Below are positions 37,101-45,850 of a stretch of DNA of 64,000 nucleotides, piece after piece; the first letter of the stretch is position 1, and every line of letters starts with the position of its first letter. Under the pieces are notes generated by a model, which was not told where the DNA came from, did not search any database, and saw nothing but the letters and a program-made list of their open reading frames with translations. The stretch spans positions 3,721,965 to 3,785,964 of the forward strand of contig FN649728.1 in assembly GCA_000310025.1 (NCBI GenBank). Reading direction: 5' to 3'. The stretch comes from Ectocarpus siliculosus (taxonomy: Eukaryota; Sar; Phaeophyceae; Ectocarpales; Ectocarpaceae). The position numbers and the translations under genes are program-made.

Positions 37101-39246
37101 ACGTTCTCGCACCTCCTCGAATGCGACATCCATGAGCAGACGGTGGTGCACGAACTCCAGCGGGATAAGGTTTTCCGACATCGCCGCTAGATGGACCAGT
37201 GTGCGCCCCTGCAGTTATAAGCCCAAAAGCGCACCAGAAGGCCAGGTTTCAAGGAATGCCGCGGGATTATGTAGACTCTCATTCCCTCCCACCCCCAGAC
37301 GCAAGGCATTCCTATCAAAGTACGTCTTGGGCATAAAATGCCCTCCTTCAGATGGATAAATCGACCGTGAAGCGTGTCCCTAGGTTGGATGTTGTTTTAC
37401 GCCGTCTTCCTTGAACAACCTTAACACACGCTGGCATGGAAGGGCCAATATACACCCACGACATAGTGAACCCTATCCATGAGCAATCACTCCACCAGGG
37501 CTCCATACTCGCGTCTGGGGTTCGCAGTACCCTTAGCGCTTCCGCACCAACCGCCTTCAACTCCAGCTCCAAGCTCAAATGCGTACCGTGCCGAAACAAG
37601 TGGATCATTTTCTCCAACAGCGCCAGCGTCGTGGATGGGTCCAGTTCTCTCCCTCCTTCGACGCGCTCCTCCTTTTCATCTTCCGCTGTGCCCCCGTTAC
37701 CCTCCCCGAGAGGCCTCCCAGTAACCGTTATTGGGTTAGTGGCGGGCGCGTTTGGGCCCGAATCAAGATTGGTTTGCTTGGCAAGCAATCGTGGTCGGTC
37801 GTTGGTTGCCAAGGTTTGCTGTTCTAAGTCGAGTGGTGGCGTTGGTAGGAAGCCAAGCGTGGAGGCGGGAAGAACTTCTTTGACATACTCCCCAACACGC
37901 TCCTGAAAAAAACCAGTAACCACAGTCCGAGGGGGTGACAAGGCGACACCAGACAGAGGCGAAAAAGGGCAAGGAGGACCGGGGATGACGGGGTGGACCA
38001 TGGTCCCCGCCCAGAGACAGGAAAAATGCGTAGATTCATTGAAAGGAAACTTGACTCTTATCATCACTCGCCCAGTTCGTTGAAAAAAGGGAAGGCCATG
38101 CATACCCGAGAGCGCCACGTGACAGATCAAAAGAGATCTTTGACTAGCTTTCCGAACCTAGTGCAAGGGGCGACTGTTCAAACCGAGGAGAGCCTTAAAG
38201 GCATGAAAGGTTCAACCCAGGGAAAGTCGATTAACCCCAGTCGCAAGGATGCGTTACCTCCATAGAACCTCTTTCAATTATCGTCAGGTCCCCGCGGAAA
38301 CAACTCCCCTCTGCCAACGCTTCTTCACCAACAATTGCACAGAACATATCAGGCATCAATAGCTCGGCGTCCCGGGGTCAACCAGCACGCTTTATTGGCC
38401 CTATACCTGTACGGCAAACCCGAAAAGCTGTCCGCCCATGAAAACAGGGGCACCGTGTACTCCGTCCAATATTTCTTGTTCCGAAACAATCACACGAATT
38501 GCTGTCCGTCCATTGTGAGCAGCAGGGCCCTCTCCTTTGCCCCCAACACTCCCTCCTTCACTCGCTGCAGTCCTTGCCTCCTTCTTGCCAAGATCGCCCG
38601 CGACACTTTCTCCCGCCCTCGCCAATGTTCTTCGCCCCGCACCTTTTTCGTTTCGAGGCCTGTCCCGTTCTACTCGGACGGCTTCTCTTGTTGCTGCTGG
38701 TTCTGTAGCGGTTCCCACCCCCAGTGACACCACGTCACTTTGCACGGCGAGGCGATGCGCGCGCTTGTTCCTCCCGTGCGCGTGCGCCACCATCTCCATC
38801 AGAACAACACCACCCTGTTCGACAGAGATGGAAAACGGCTTCACAGGGTCCGGGTCGTTGGGACGCCTGTATGCCTTTGTACCTGGAAACACCCCGCCTC
38901 GCCGGACCTTCTTGTCAGCCACTCCACCGCCGTACTTGGCACTGAAACCTGTTCCGGAATGTGTGTTGCGGTGTCGCCGCCGGTGTTGTTTTTTTTCAGC
39001 TGCTGACGTCAGCGCTCCGCTCCCTGATTTACAACTTTCGGTGGCCTCTGTGCGGTGCGTCCAGTGCACCCCCCCTGCCGTTGTTCCTGCAGTAGCTGTA
39101 GAAGCACCTACACCCGCAGCGGGCGACTGCAGACGTCCGCACCGCCAGAACCTCATGACTGTCTCGGTGTACTCTGCGGGTGCTGGTATGGCTGGCGGGA
39201 TCGGCAACGGGGGGACGATCGGGCGATCGCACGCCGCGATGACCAT
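20926..39246 (-). CDS. Giant ankyrin / Hel2-like module / EH-domain protein
   Basis: Twenty exons join with consistent phase to about 1,808 residues: 39246-38407, 38362-38258, 37902-37456, 37208-37113, 36685-36464, 36115-35499, 35235-34825, 34488-34323, 33299-32919, 32205-32048, 30148-29800, 29010-28948, 28102-27953, 27091-26950, 26412-26137, 25416-25248, 24835-24520, 23735-23589, 23340-23170, 21126-20926. In order the product has an unrecognised N-terminal third, ankyrin repeats, six repeated helical modules with a Lys-rich coiled segment between modules 4 and 5, one EH domain before module 5, and a C-terminal EH domain. EH domains bind Asn-Pro-Phe peptides in endocytic trafficking; ankyrin repeats are protein-binding. 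I infer a cytoplasmic scaffold, perhaps linking ubiquitin or ribosome surveillance to membranes. The weakest parts are the first exon (start uncertain), exon 32205-32048, and the link to the last exon, where extra exons are likely. Two adjacent genes cannot be excluded. Confidence 0.65.
21653..22014 (-). other. Two candidate extra exons of the large gene
   Basis: Segment 22014-21934 (27 codons, phase 0 at both ends; RLAEDTPNEWAMSLDDRR) and segment 21756-21653 (34 codons plus two bases; SVGDADRLLTLAKK) each have an AG acceptor and a GT donor, and read like real protein. They lie between exon 23340-23170 and the last exon. Including the second leaves a phase mismatch with the last exon, so a further exon would be needed. 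I could not find it. Confidence 0.4.
22085..22122. repeat. (GTT)n microsatellite
   Basis: About 12 GTT units in an intron of the large minus-strand gene, where they read as (AAC)n. Confidence 0.9.
23170..25416 (-). other. First EH domain and modules 5-6 of the large gene
   Basis: The EH domain is split over 25416-25248 and 24835-24520. The join restores ADVEKDERLNREEW, with the conserved Trp in LRRIWVMADV and the typical LPGKLP end; the first EF loop is degenerate. Module 5 follows (DFKQATKEFKNGDMEAEKY, then AAFGKKELAKMWPKLLPRLP across the next intron). Module 6 is intact in 23340-23170 (SYKRGEMGAREYYENVLQEA, then FGDKLAGMLPDILKALPPDR). Exon 23735-23589 appears to end at a GC donor (CAG/gcgagg). 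Confidence 0.8.
26137..28102 (-). other. Charged coiled-coil and Lys-rich linker of the large gene
   Basis: Three exons. 28102-27953 encodes a Glu/Gln-rich helix (KARQREKELLEKVALDNEQ, then QQQQEKDERE). 27091-26950 is Ala/Glu/Lys-rich. 26412-26137 has alternating Lys-Lys/Arg and Ala-rich blocks ending in an acidic stretch that runs straight into the first EH domain. Phases agree across all three junctions. The composition suggests a flexible, possibly nucleic-acid- or phospholipid-binding linker; no domain is recognisable. Confidence 0.7.
28948..30148 (-). other. Module 4 of the large gene
   Basis: Exon 30148-29800 ends with SEFAAGRLAAPHFFGAMM and the 21-codon exon 29010-28948 continues EEFGEQRLIAVLPGILRVLP. 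The next exon then begins GKAAELQAF. Joined, this gives the same pattern as the other modules: a short helix, G-x-L/M-x-A, an aromatic, FG, LP-x-IL-x-x-LP, and K/R-A-x-E-L. The first half of exon 30148-29800 is a hydrophilic linker. Confidence 0.7.
31347..31614 (-). other. Exon-like segment of unknown ownership
   Basis: A strong acceptor (gttttTcag) and donor (CAG/gtaagg) bound 268 bases that stay open in one frame. Another frame, open over most of the length, reads FWSRMCYINDGTNVLCVPGI. Its length does not fit the phase of the neighbouring exons of the large gene. It may be an alternative exon or part of a nested gene. Confidence 0.25.
32506..32690. repeat. 63-bp tandem repeat, three copies
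   Basis: Units begin ggttctatggagcagtatg and contain ggttgatgggcacgataccc; copies start at 32506, 32569 and 32632. The array is in the intron between exons 33299-32919 and 32205-32048 of the large gene. Confidence 0.9.
32919..35235 (-). other. Modules 2 and 3 of the large gene
   Basis: Exon 35235-34825 carries module 2 (KYLRGSITAEQFYDEMVDGV) followed by a basic helical stretch rich in Arg-Arg/Lys-Arg. Exon 34488-34323 ends AVAKYRENRISAAELKTVL then SDAFGNQ, and exon 33299-32919 starts VDNILPRVLAILSNRKRREL. The splice junction falls inside the module right after the FG motif, as it also does in modules 4 and 5. This recurrence is strong internal evidence for the exon joins. Confidence 0.75.
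34174..34248. repeat. CAG/CAA/CGA triplet tract
   Basis: A compound trinucleotide run about 75 bases downstream (on the minus strand) of the donor of exon 34488-34323, within the intron. Poly-Val/poly-Thr/poly-Asn frames over it are artefacts. Confidence 0.85.
35499..37208 (-). other. Ankyrin repeats and module 1 of the large gene
   Basis: Exon 37208-37113 (GRTLVHLAAMSENLIPLEFV) and exon 36685-36464 (NTGVHVAAYGGRLKCLGYLL, then RGQTPAMLAALAGRTNVLKW) show the TxLHxAA and GxTPxxxA patterns of ankyrin repeats. Exon 36115-35499 contains LMCPPELYHCPVSHIDRKTF, which I do not recognise, then an acidic linker and module 1 (AWELYAGGKLGAHDILVVLT, ending with a divergent LAALPSDD). Confidence 0.75.
37456..39246 (-). 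other. N-terminal exons of the large gene, no known domain
   Basis: Three exons. 39246-38407 has a possible ATG in ASMVIAAC and ends GAPVFMGGQLFGFAVQ. 38362-38258 has 35 codons. 37902-37456 is acidic and Pro-rich, ending in a helical patch LALLEKMIHLFRHGTHLSLE. Phases agree. The frame on the opposite strand (38537-39379) is equally long, but its Arg/Pro/Cys/Ser-rich composition looks like an antisense shadow. An exon upstream of 39297 (acceptor ccgaag) could replace the assumed start. Confidence 0.5.
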
Positions 39247-40773
39247 TGACGCGTCCCTCCCCAGAGCCTCAAACAATACTTCAGGTCGAAGGGAAACCTT
39301 CGGCAGTAAGCGTGGTGATACCACGACCAGACCAAAAAGTGATTACAGCAGTCAACGTCGTGTTTGGGAGGGAACCTGAATAAACCTCGGAAGAGGTAGG
39401 TAAGAGGAGAACATAGGTCGACTGGGTTTACGGGTACACTGTCTGGGAAGATTACAACTTTGTGTGAACCCACTGAACACAACAAGACGACTCGCACTGA
39501 GAACTCTGCATGCCACGCGCGAATGAAACTTCGGGCAATGCCTGGTGTTGCAAGAACAATGTGTACCGGCGCCGTAGAAGATATGCCATGCCTCAGCTTG
39601 AGCTCAAACCGAGCAAAATATAGAAACCAAATATACAAGCGATAACGAGCTTGCTAGCGAAACTCTTCTTGTCCATCGAGGATGACAGTGCTCCAACACC
39701 CGGAAGACGCGGGCGAATGTGTGCAGAGGGTTGTGCATCTTGTTTGCGTGCTAACGCATCTGACCGACATACCTTAACAGGTCGTGGTATCCCAGGTAGC
39801 ACAAAGCGCGCTGACGCGCTGGATGCGGCCACAGGGCTCGGCAAGAGGAATGCACCGGCAACGATGCAAGGGTGTCCTTTATAGTCCAACAAGACTCCAG
39901 TGCCCTTTGCGTGAGACGGGTATTGTATGCTGACCTGCCACCATCGTGCAAATATTTGTCATGAACACCCTCCCTCCTCATGTCAAAGTCGTCTCCACCC
40001 TGGACAGGGAACGCGAATTACTGTACGTATCTCGTTCTGCATGTATTGTACATAGGCCAACTCTTTTTCAGCTCTCAGCTGGGTGTTCAGCATACACCCC
40101 TGAGTACCGCTCTAAGTTGGGTGGTCTGTGACTGATATATTACGGACGTGTTCGGGACGTTTGAGTCCAACACAGCAGTACTTGCGTACAGCGGGAGTCA
40201 GCGGTTCGGGTATCGTCTACAATAGTCAGGCTCTGCAAGTACCTGAAAATATTGATCTAGGCTATGTATCAAGAATGAATGAATCGATGACTGGTGCACA
40301 CGCGTCAAATACACAATTAACAGCAGTAAATACACAATTAACAGCAGTACAATGATTAGGTAGATCAGGCCCTTGCGCACGAGCAGCAGCATCGACGGGC
40401 TCTACACCTGTTCAAACCTGTTTATGTACATAAATTTCGCGCGGTCGACGACACAGCTCACCATACAGACGCTGTGATGATGAAGGTTCCTAGCCACAGG
40501 TCCCTCCGAGTAAGGCGTTGGAGACTGCATTGTCCATGGTTCGGGCAGCACCATGTTGTATTCCACCCCAGTCCTGACCTCATTTCGCGCGTTGGAGCAC
40601 GCTCATTGTTGAAGGGGGCGGTCCATCTCACGTCTCGCGTATCCCGGGCATTCCGAATCGGCACCAAACACGCCGCATAGAACCTCAATACTGCTTTCAA
40701 TGTTCAATGTTCCTGCAACAGGAGCATCCTGGCGTCGCCAACCCCCACCTCTCTCCCCCCCAACCTACACATC
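39247..40773. other. Intergenic stretch between divergent genes
   Basis: The region separates the presumed 5' end of the large minus-strand gene from the plus-strand CENP-X-like gene and probably holds both promoters. A small frame at 39683-39601 minus (MDKKSFASKLVIACIFGFYI and a stop soon after) could be a membrane segment, but it has no support. A direct repeat of aatacacaattaacagcagta occurs twice at about 40309-40350. Confidence 0.45.
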
Positions 40774-42353
40774 ATGTCGGAAGCCGGAGGAAGATCAGAG
40801 TTGGATCAGCAGGTATGTCTCAATCAACCTCGTCCCCGATAGCGCGGCACCGTAAACCAAGCTTGCTTATTGATCCTTAATTACCCCGGAGACTACAGCA
40901 GTAGGTCTCGTACTTGTTGTACAAATCATGGGTATGAATAGCGCCCAGCACACCCAACCGGCGAAACACTATGTTGTCCGGGGAGCATACACGTACAGAT
41001 AGAGTGTTGTCTGCGCATGTACCTACTGCTAAGTTGACTTCCCTCCTCTCTAGCGGCATGGTCGTCGACATGGCGGCTATCCACAAATTCAACATCTCCA
41101 TCGTTCAAGAAAGGGAGGCTGCGGTGCTGTACACCGCATATCGCCTCTGGTTGAAATCGCCATCAGCGCGGAACTGAATCCTGTTTCGGTTGTATTCCCA
41201 GAATGGCCGCAACCTCTTTCGGCCCTTTTGACCGCGACTCGATTCATAACAAACTGCCGACATTGGAGCCTAACGACTTGATCACTGGATCATAGCCGGC
41301 ACGGACTGGTTTGACCCTCATTGCATCCAATCAGAGCTTGTTCAACCAACACTCTACCTCTGGGTATAAAGGCAAATCGACTTTTTTCACTACCCGCGGG
41401 CTCTCGGGTACTCGTCCGAATACCGGGGTGAGAGTGGACTATCCCCGGGGTTTCCACAGTCTCTGTCCTGCCGTGGAGCTGCTTCAGAGGCACAGAGGCA
41501 CGCTCTCCTTATCTTGATGTGTCGACCACGCGCACTATTCGGCGAGAAGAGCCCCTCGAATTCCGTTTGATGTGCATGTTCGTGGGTGGAGCTGTCTTGT
41601 TCTCTCTAGAAACGTGACCCCACTGATATAGGGGCTGGCGGAAGTAAAACCGGCCATGACATTGGTTCCTCCCACCCAACCCTGTTCCCCGGAGCGTCCA
41701 GTTTTCTGGAAACCAATCCTCCGGGGAATCCCCGGAATACCTAGCCGCCGCCCCTGTGTTCGGCGCACGCCTGGGCCACATGACCGTTTTTTTGTATCGT
41801 GCTTGTGGACTCCTGGCATGCGAATGTGTCACAGTCACTGCTGTTCCTATGAGCACGCACAGCAACGTGTTGACCACACAGAAACGATCTGGTAGCGGAC
41901 AGATTTTCCCGCTCTCTAGAAGAATATCTTCGGGGATGACTTCCTGTGCCACGGGCACCACTGGCGCAAATTATCATTTCACCCCGCGAAAAGGCAGTGG
42001 ATGGTTATTGGCGGGAAGAACTTGAGGCCAAACTCCAGGTGGCCACCCACCATCGGTAGCCACCAATGGGTAGCCATCAACCATCTTATAGGCAAGGCGG
42101 ATTGACTTATGCTCGACAGAAAGAGATGCTCGTCAGATGCTGGATCAGCTAGTGAATCGACTGTTCTTCGGCTCGTGCCCACTTTCGTGGTTGCCGAACT
42201 CCTGCTACTTGCCGCAGCAGGCGAGGATACACCCAACTGTGGTGAAAAAGCTGCTACAGCTGCACTGGAACAAGGACCCGGCCGCCGATGGGGCCAAGAT
42301 CAACCCGGATGCCGCAGTGCTTACGGCCGAGTACCTCCGTCTGTTCGTGATCG
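40774..42353 (+). CDS. CENP-X / MHF2-like histone-fold protein, 5' exons
   Basis: Exon 1 is 40774-40812 (ATG, 13 codons, donor CAG/gtatgt). Exon 2 is 42218-42353, phase-matched, with donor ATCG/gtgagg. Together they give 58 residues of which the core, VVKKLLQLHWNKD, then KINPDAAVLTAEYLRLFVI, follows the CENP-X pattern LLxLHxxxD...K...DAxxL..E.L..FV. CENP-X pairs with CENP-S in the Fanconi/FANCM DNA-repair complex and in the CENP-T-W-S-X kinetochore complex, and the family is usually 80-90 residues. The remaining C-terminal exon (expected to begin with Glu-Ala and end near LPQLLLDF) was not found as an intact frame. The acceptor is a CAGCAG tandem, so one Gln may be optional. The gene is divergent from the large ankyrin/EH gene. 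Confidence 0.6.
41105..41280 (-). other. Coding-like fragment inside the CENP-X-like intron
   Basis: A minus-strand frame reads RPFWEYNRNRIQFRADGDFN, then QRRYAVYSTAASLS and a stop (TGA at 41105-41107). The residue choice looks like real protein, but I recognise no domain and found no convincing partner exon. It may be the remnant of a gene or an exon of a nested gene. Confidence 0.25.
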
Positions 42354-42454
42354 GTGAGGTACCGCGATTAACTCTCATGGTTGCATCCTTTCTCTGATGA
42401 CGCGTACTAAGCATACGTGGGCACAAGCAGCACGTGCTGTACGTGGCCAAGCGT

Positions 42455-42650
42455 TGAGCAAGATGCCGATGCGGCGGTGCCCCACACGGTCGACTTCCGC
42501 CCTCCGCCTGTTCGTCATCGAGGCGATGCGCGACATTCAACCGTTACACCTATCGCGCACACGACTGTCATTGCTCGAATCGAAGAGGAAGCCATTGTCC
42601 ACGGACGCGGCTCTAACGGTGTGCGTCTGCCCCACAACAAAACGTGACCC
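42455..42650 (+). pseudogene. Degenerate second copy of the CENP-X-like C-terminal half
   Basis: About 100 bases after exon 2, the words gatgcggcggtgc, acggtcgac and ctccgcctgttcgtcatcga repeat exon 2 with substitutions and indels. They run on without an intron into LRLFVIEAM, and in another frame TVIARIEEEAIV, which is what a spliced CENP-X would continue with. The ending gcgtctgccccacaacaaaa resembles a decayed LPQLLLDF codon run. At least one frameshift is needed. I read it as a partial, possibly cDNA-derived copy. It might instead be the true last exon carrying sequence errors. Confidence 0.4.
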
Positions 42651-45600
42651 TGGGCTCGGTGGCACGAACAGCGCTAGGCGGCGCCAGGCGATCAATCCCC
42701 ACGCACGCTGAGCGCACGGCAGATGCCGATCACACGTAGAGCTATGTTGCCGCTATTTGCGACCCGTCCACCAGAAACCTGTGTTTATTTGGCGTCGGGC
42801 ATCGTGTGGGTTTGTCTTGACCGATGACAAGTCATGATCAGTTTTACTTTTGGACCACTGCGGCGCCCGGCCCGCCGAGGACATGATCTTTAGAGGCAAC
42901 GGTCGTTTCAGCATTCCGTGAGAAACCAAATGGGTCTCCGTTTCTTCAGTGGAAGATGCTTGATCCCGGTTCGTAAGCATCTCTTCAAAGACATACGCTA
43001 ATTGGATCGGTGTTTCCTTGACACGTCCCCATGCCGTGCGAATGGCATGTGTGCACCCGCGTGGCGACTGCTCCCGGGACTCTGTGCGCGTGCAGAGGCT
43101 CACAATAGGGCAATGATTGAGGCTGAATTGGACGGCGATGAAGCGGTAAGTGTGTTGTAGGTCTTTCGTTCCGTGCAAGGTACCCTCGCGTGTACGCTCG
43201 TACGTCTTGGGTGTACTCTTAAGCACCCAACGTTGACACCGGAACATTGTCCCGCATGTGCGGCTCTTCCAACTGCACATTGCTCGGGGTCTACGTTTCA
43301 AGTTATCCTGCTGCTGATTAAGCAACCCCGAGACGCACGTTGTCAAAAAATAAGAAACCAATTTCATACGCATAGTGTATCTTCGAGAGCAATATCAACT
43401 CACTATGTGCTCATCTTTGTGTTCCCCAACGTATCCCTATGTTGACGGGCCTATGTGACTATTTATGCCTCGTGGACGCTCTGACCGCAATTCCGTTTAC
43501 ACTGGAAAGGAGTTGTCTCCCTTTACGTTCACGATCAAAACAGATTGGGTACAGGGAAGTTGCACACAGCGACAATCTTGTATCATGAAACGATGCACGT
43601 CAGCCACGGCACCAAGTTGGACGTGGGGTCTGCCACCCCCATTGGACAAACAGAACTTGTCGTTCGTTGGCGGGCGCTGATTCTCAGCTTCTAACGCTTG
43701 CTTTACTCTCGTAGGGCATACGGTCAACTCTTCATTATGGTTCACTTTCGTTGCACGAGGGAAGAAGTTGAATTAAGACAATTGTGATGCGCGCGTGAAT
43801 TATCAATCACAGATAGTTTGTGCCAAGGCGTTAGTTAGCGGTTTGCCTCCAAGCCGGAAGGAGCGCAACACCTAAAGGCGTGGCTTGTTCCTTGTTCCCT
43901 TTCTCTCTGGTGTTTTGTGCTTTTCATGCCTCCCGCTGGTTGCTTCCCGGCTTTGTTTCACCGCCCCCCAGGTCGAGCCGCAACACATCGAAAGGGTTAT
44001 GCTGGGCATGATGTTGGACTTCTGACCGGCACTGGGCGAGGGCTCTTGGTGCACAATGCTTTTGTTGTCGGTCGCCGGGTGTCGTGGTTTTTACAATGTG
44101 CCCCTGCCACGCGCTGCTACTGACGACAGCTTCCGGTTGGTGCACATGCAAAAGCACCTTGAGGTTTGTCATCGACGTCTATCTCGCATGATCTGATTAC
44201 TTGCGTTCGATCAATGCCAGTGGAGGGCGGGCCAGAGCAAAATCGATCGGTTGACTTGATTGCTGGCAAGAAGAATTTTTGGACCGTGTGTTGAACAATC
44301 TGTCTTTTCTTGATGGTTTTGATGGGCATGGGTGAACTTGGTAGAAATTTCGTGTCTTCCCCGCGCTCGAGTGGTAGTTCAAAACTTTTCTGCCCTGTTG
44401 TTGGTATTAATTGGGCCGCAGGGGAGAGGCCCGGAGGGAGGTCGGTTGCTTTAGGTCACTAAATTCTGGTATGGCTATTCTTTGTGCCGGTAGCCATGTA
44501 GGTATCATTCGGTGTAGTCCTCCCAATCGTACCCTACTACACTTTTGCCCATCCCGGGTTCATGTGTCCACCCATCGACACTGCAGCAGACCTTGTCTCT
44601 GCCGACCAGACCGACACGGTCTACTGCTGCATGGTTGGGTTGTCGTCTGTGCCACGGTGCAGGCCGGAATGCAGTTGGACGCGGTTCTGGAGGGATTCGA
44701 AAGCGCTGGCATGGCTACTGGCCAGGCCTGGGGCTTTGAAAAGCCTGTCCTTCAGGGACCTGTGGATCATTCGCTGACCTGCTGCTACGCACGAACGCTT
44801 GAGATGTTTGGTTTTTAGTGAATGGGATGTGTAGCAGCCCCATGCGAGGAGCACCTTTGGGGAATACGATGCTGCTACGCGCACGCGTGCGTTTGACAGC
44901 CTCGTAGGGCGAGCTCAAGAAGCCGCATGTGACAAGCGCATCGAATGCCCGTATTCTCAGCGACGACAGCAAGCCCATGCCATGGACAAAGAGCAACAAA
45001 GGGGTCATCAGTGCCACATGCCGGTCGAGCGTGGTGTGTGGTCTGTCGCCGTGAGCTTTACCTCGTTCAAACGTGCCTAGCACGAGGTGCGGGTTGTGCA
45101 CCAACTTACCGATTGGCTTGGAAACCTAGGGAAGCACGCAAAACATCGGTTAGATGCAGAGGAGATAACACAGCCCCTTCTGTCCTCTCCCAGGAAAGTC
45201 CGAACGCGAATACTAGTTTGCTGTGCGTCTTCTTTTCTGCATCCACAACTTTTCTGCCCAGCTTCATCTTGTTTTTCTCTCTTCTGCAAAACACCGATCT
45301 CCTTAGCTGCATCCCACACATCTAACCATTGCAATTTCAGCGATTCTTGTCTAGACGCTTCCCTCTGGAGGAGACGATGTACCCACACCTTCCATGACGC
45401 CTCATGGGCTTGTTATTAGTGTGTGCCCCGCCGCCGCGTTGGCCGATTTCGCCGATTCCATACAATAAGCGATACAAAAAAGCATGGAAAACTATGACCA
45501 TGAGTAGAAAAAACACAACCGTGGTGCAAACGGTGGCGAACCACACCCATATCACTCTCTTGTGGCGTTGGACCCTCTCTCATGGGAGCGTGGTCTATGA

Positions 45601-45850
45601 AAACCCTCGTATGCTGTCGACTCTCTCACTAATAAGCGTAGGTCAATGGCCCAATGAATAATCATACGCCAGCATCGACCAAGTGGATTCACTCGAGTCC
45701 CGCCTATATGCCCCGGAGCACCTGCCACAGAAACTGTATGGGACCGCCGAGGCAAGCACCCTGCTCGCACGGTAACCCCTCCACCCGAACCCCCTTCCCC
45801 AGAAAAGGACAAACCTCTGAAAATATGTTCATGTGTAGCATGTGTCGGCG
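42651..45850. other. Stretch without a recognised gene
   Basis: It lies between the CENP-X-like gene and the phosphatase gene. Open frames of up to 206 codons exist (43373-42753 minus) but none shows a domain. Two minus-strand frames near 45555-45106 look somewhat coding-like: a hydrophobic segment (FATVCTTVVFFLLMVIVFHA) and a basic helix (LQWLDVWDAAKEIGVLQKR). They lie downstream of the phosphatase stop and could be remnants. Confidence 0.4.

Noticed and set aside
38537-39379. 280-codon plus-strand open frame
   Set aside because: It is antisense to the first large minus-strand exon of the ankyrin/EH gene, is Pro/Arg/Cys/Ser-rich, and lacks splice or domain support.
42753-43373. 206-codon minus-strand open frame with a true ATG
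   Set aside because: It has no domain, no splice partner and a mixed composition. A frame of this length is expected by chance in 64 kb read in six frames.
44541-44818. Plus-strand frame with QLDAVLEGFESAGMATGQAW, faintly like the N-terminal part of deoxyhypusine synthase
   Set aside because: The match covers under 30 residues, there is no continuing exon with the conserved catalytic parts, and the residues around it do not fit the family.
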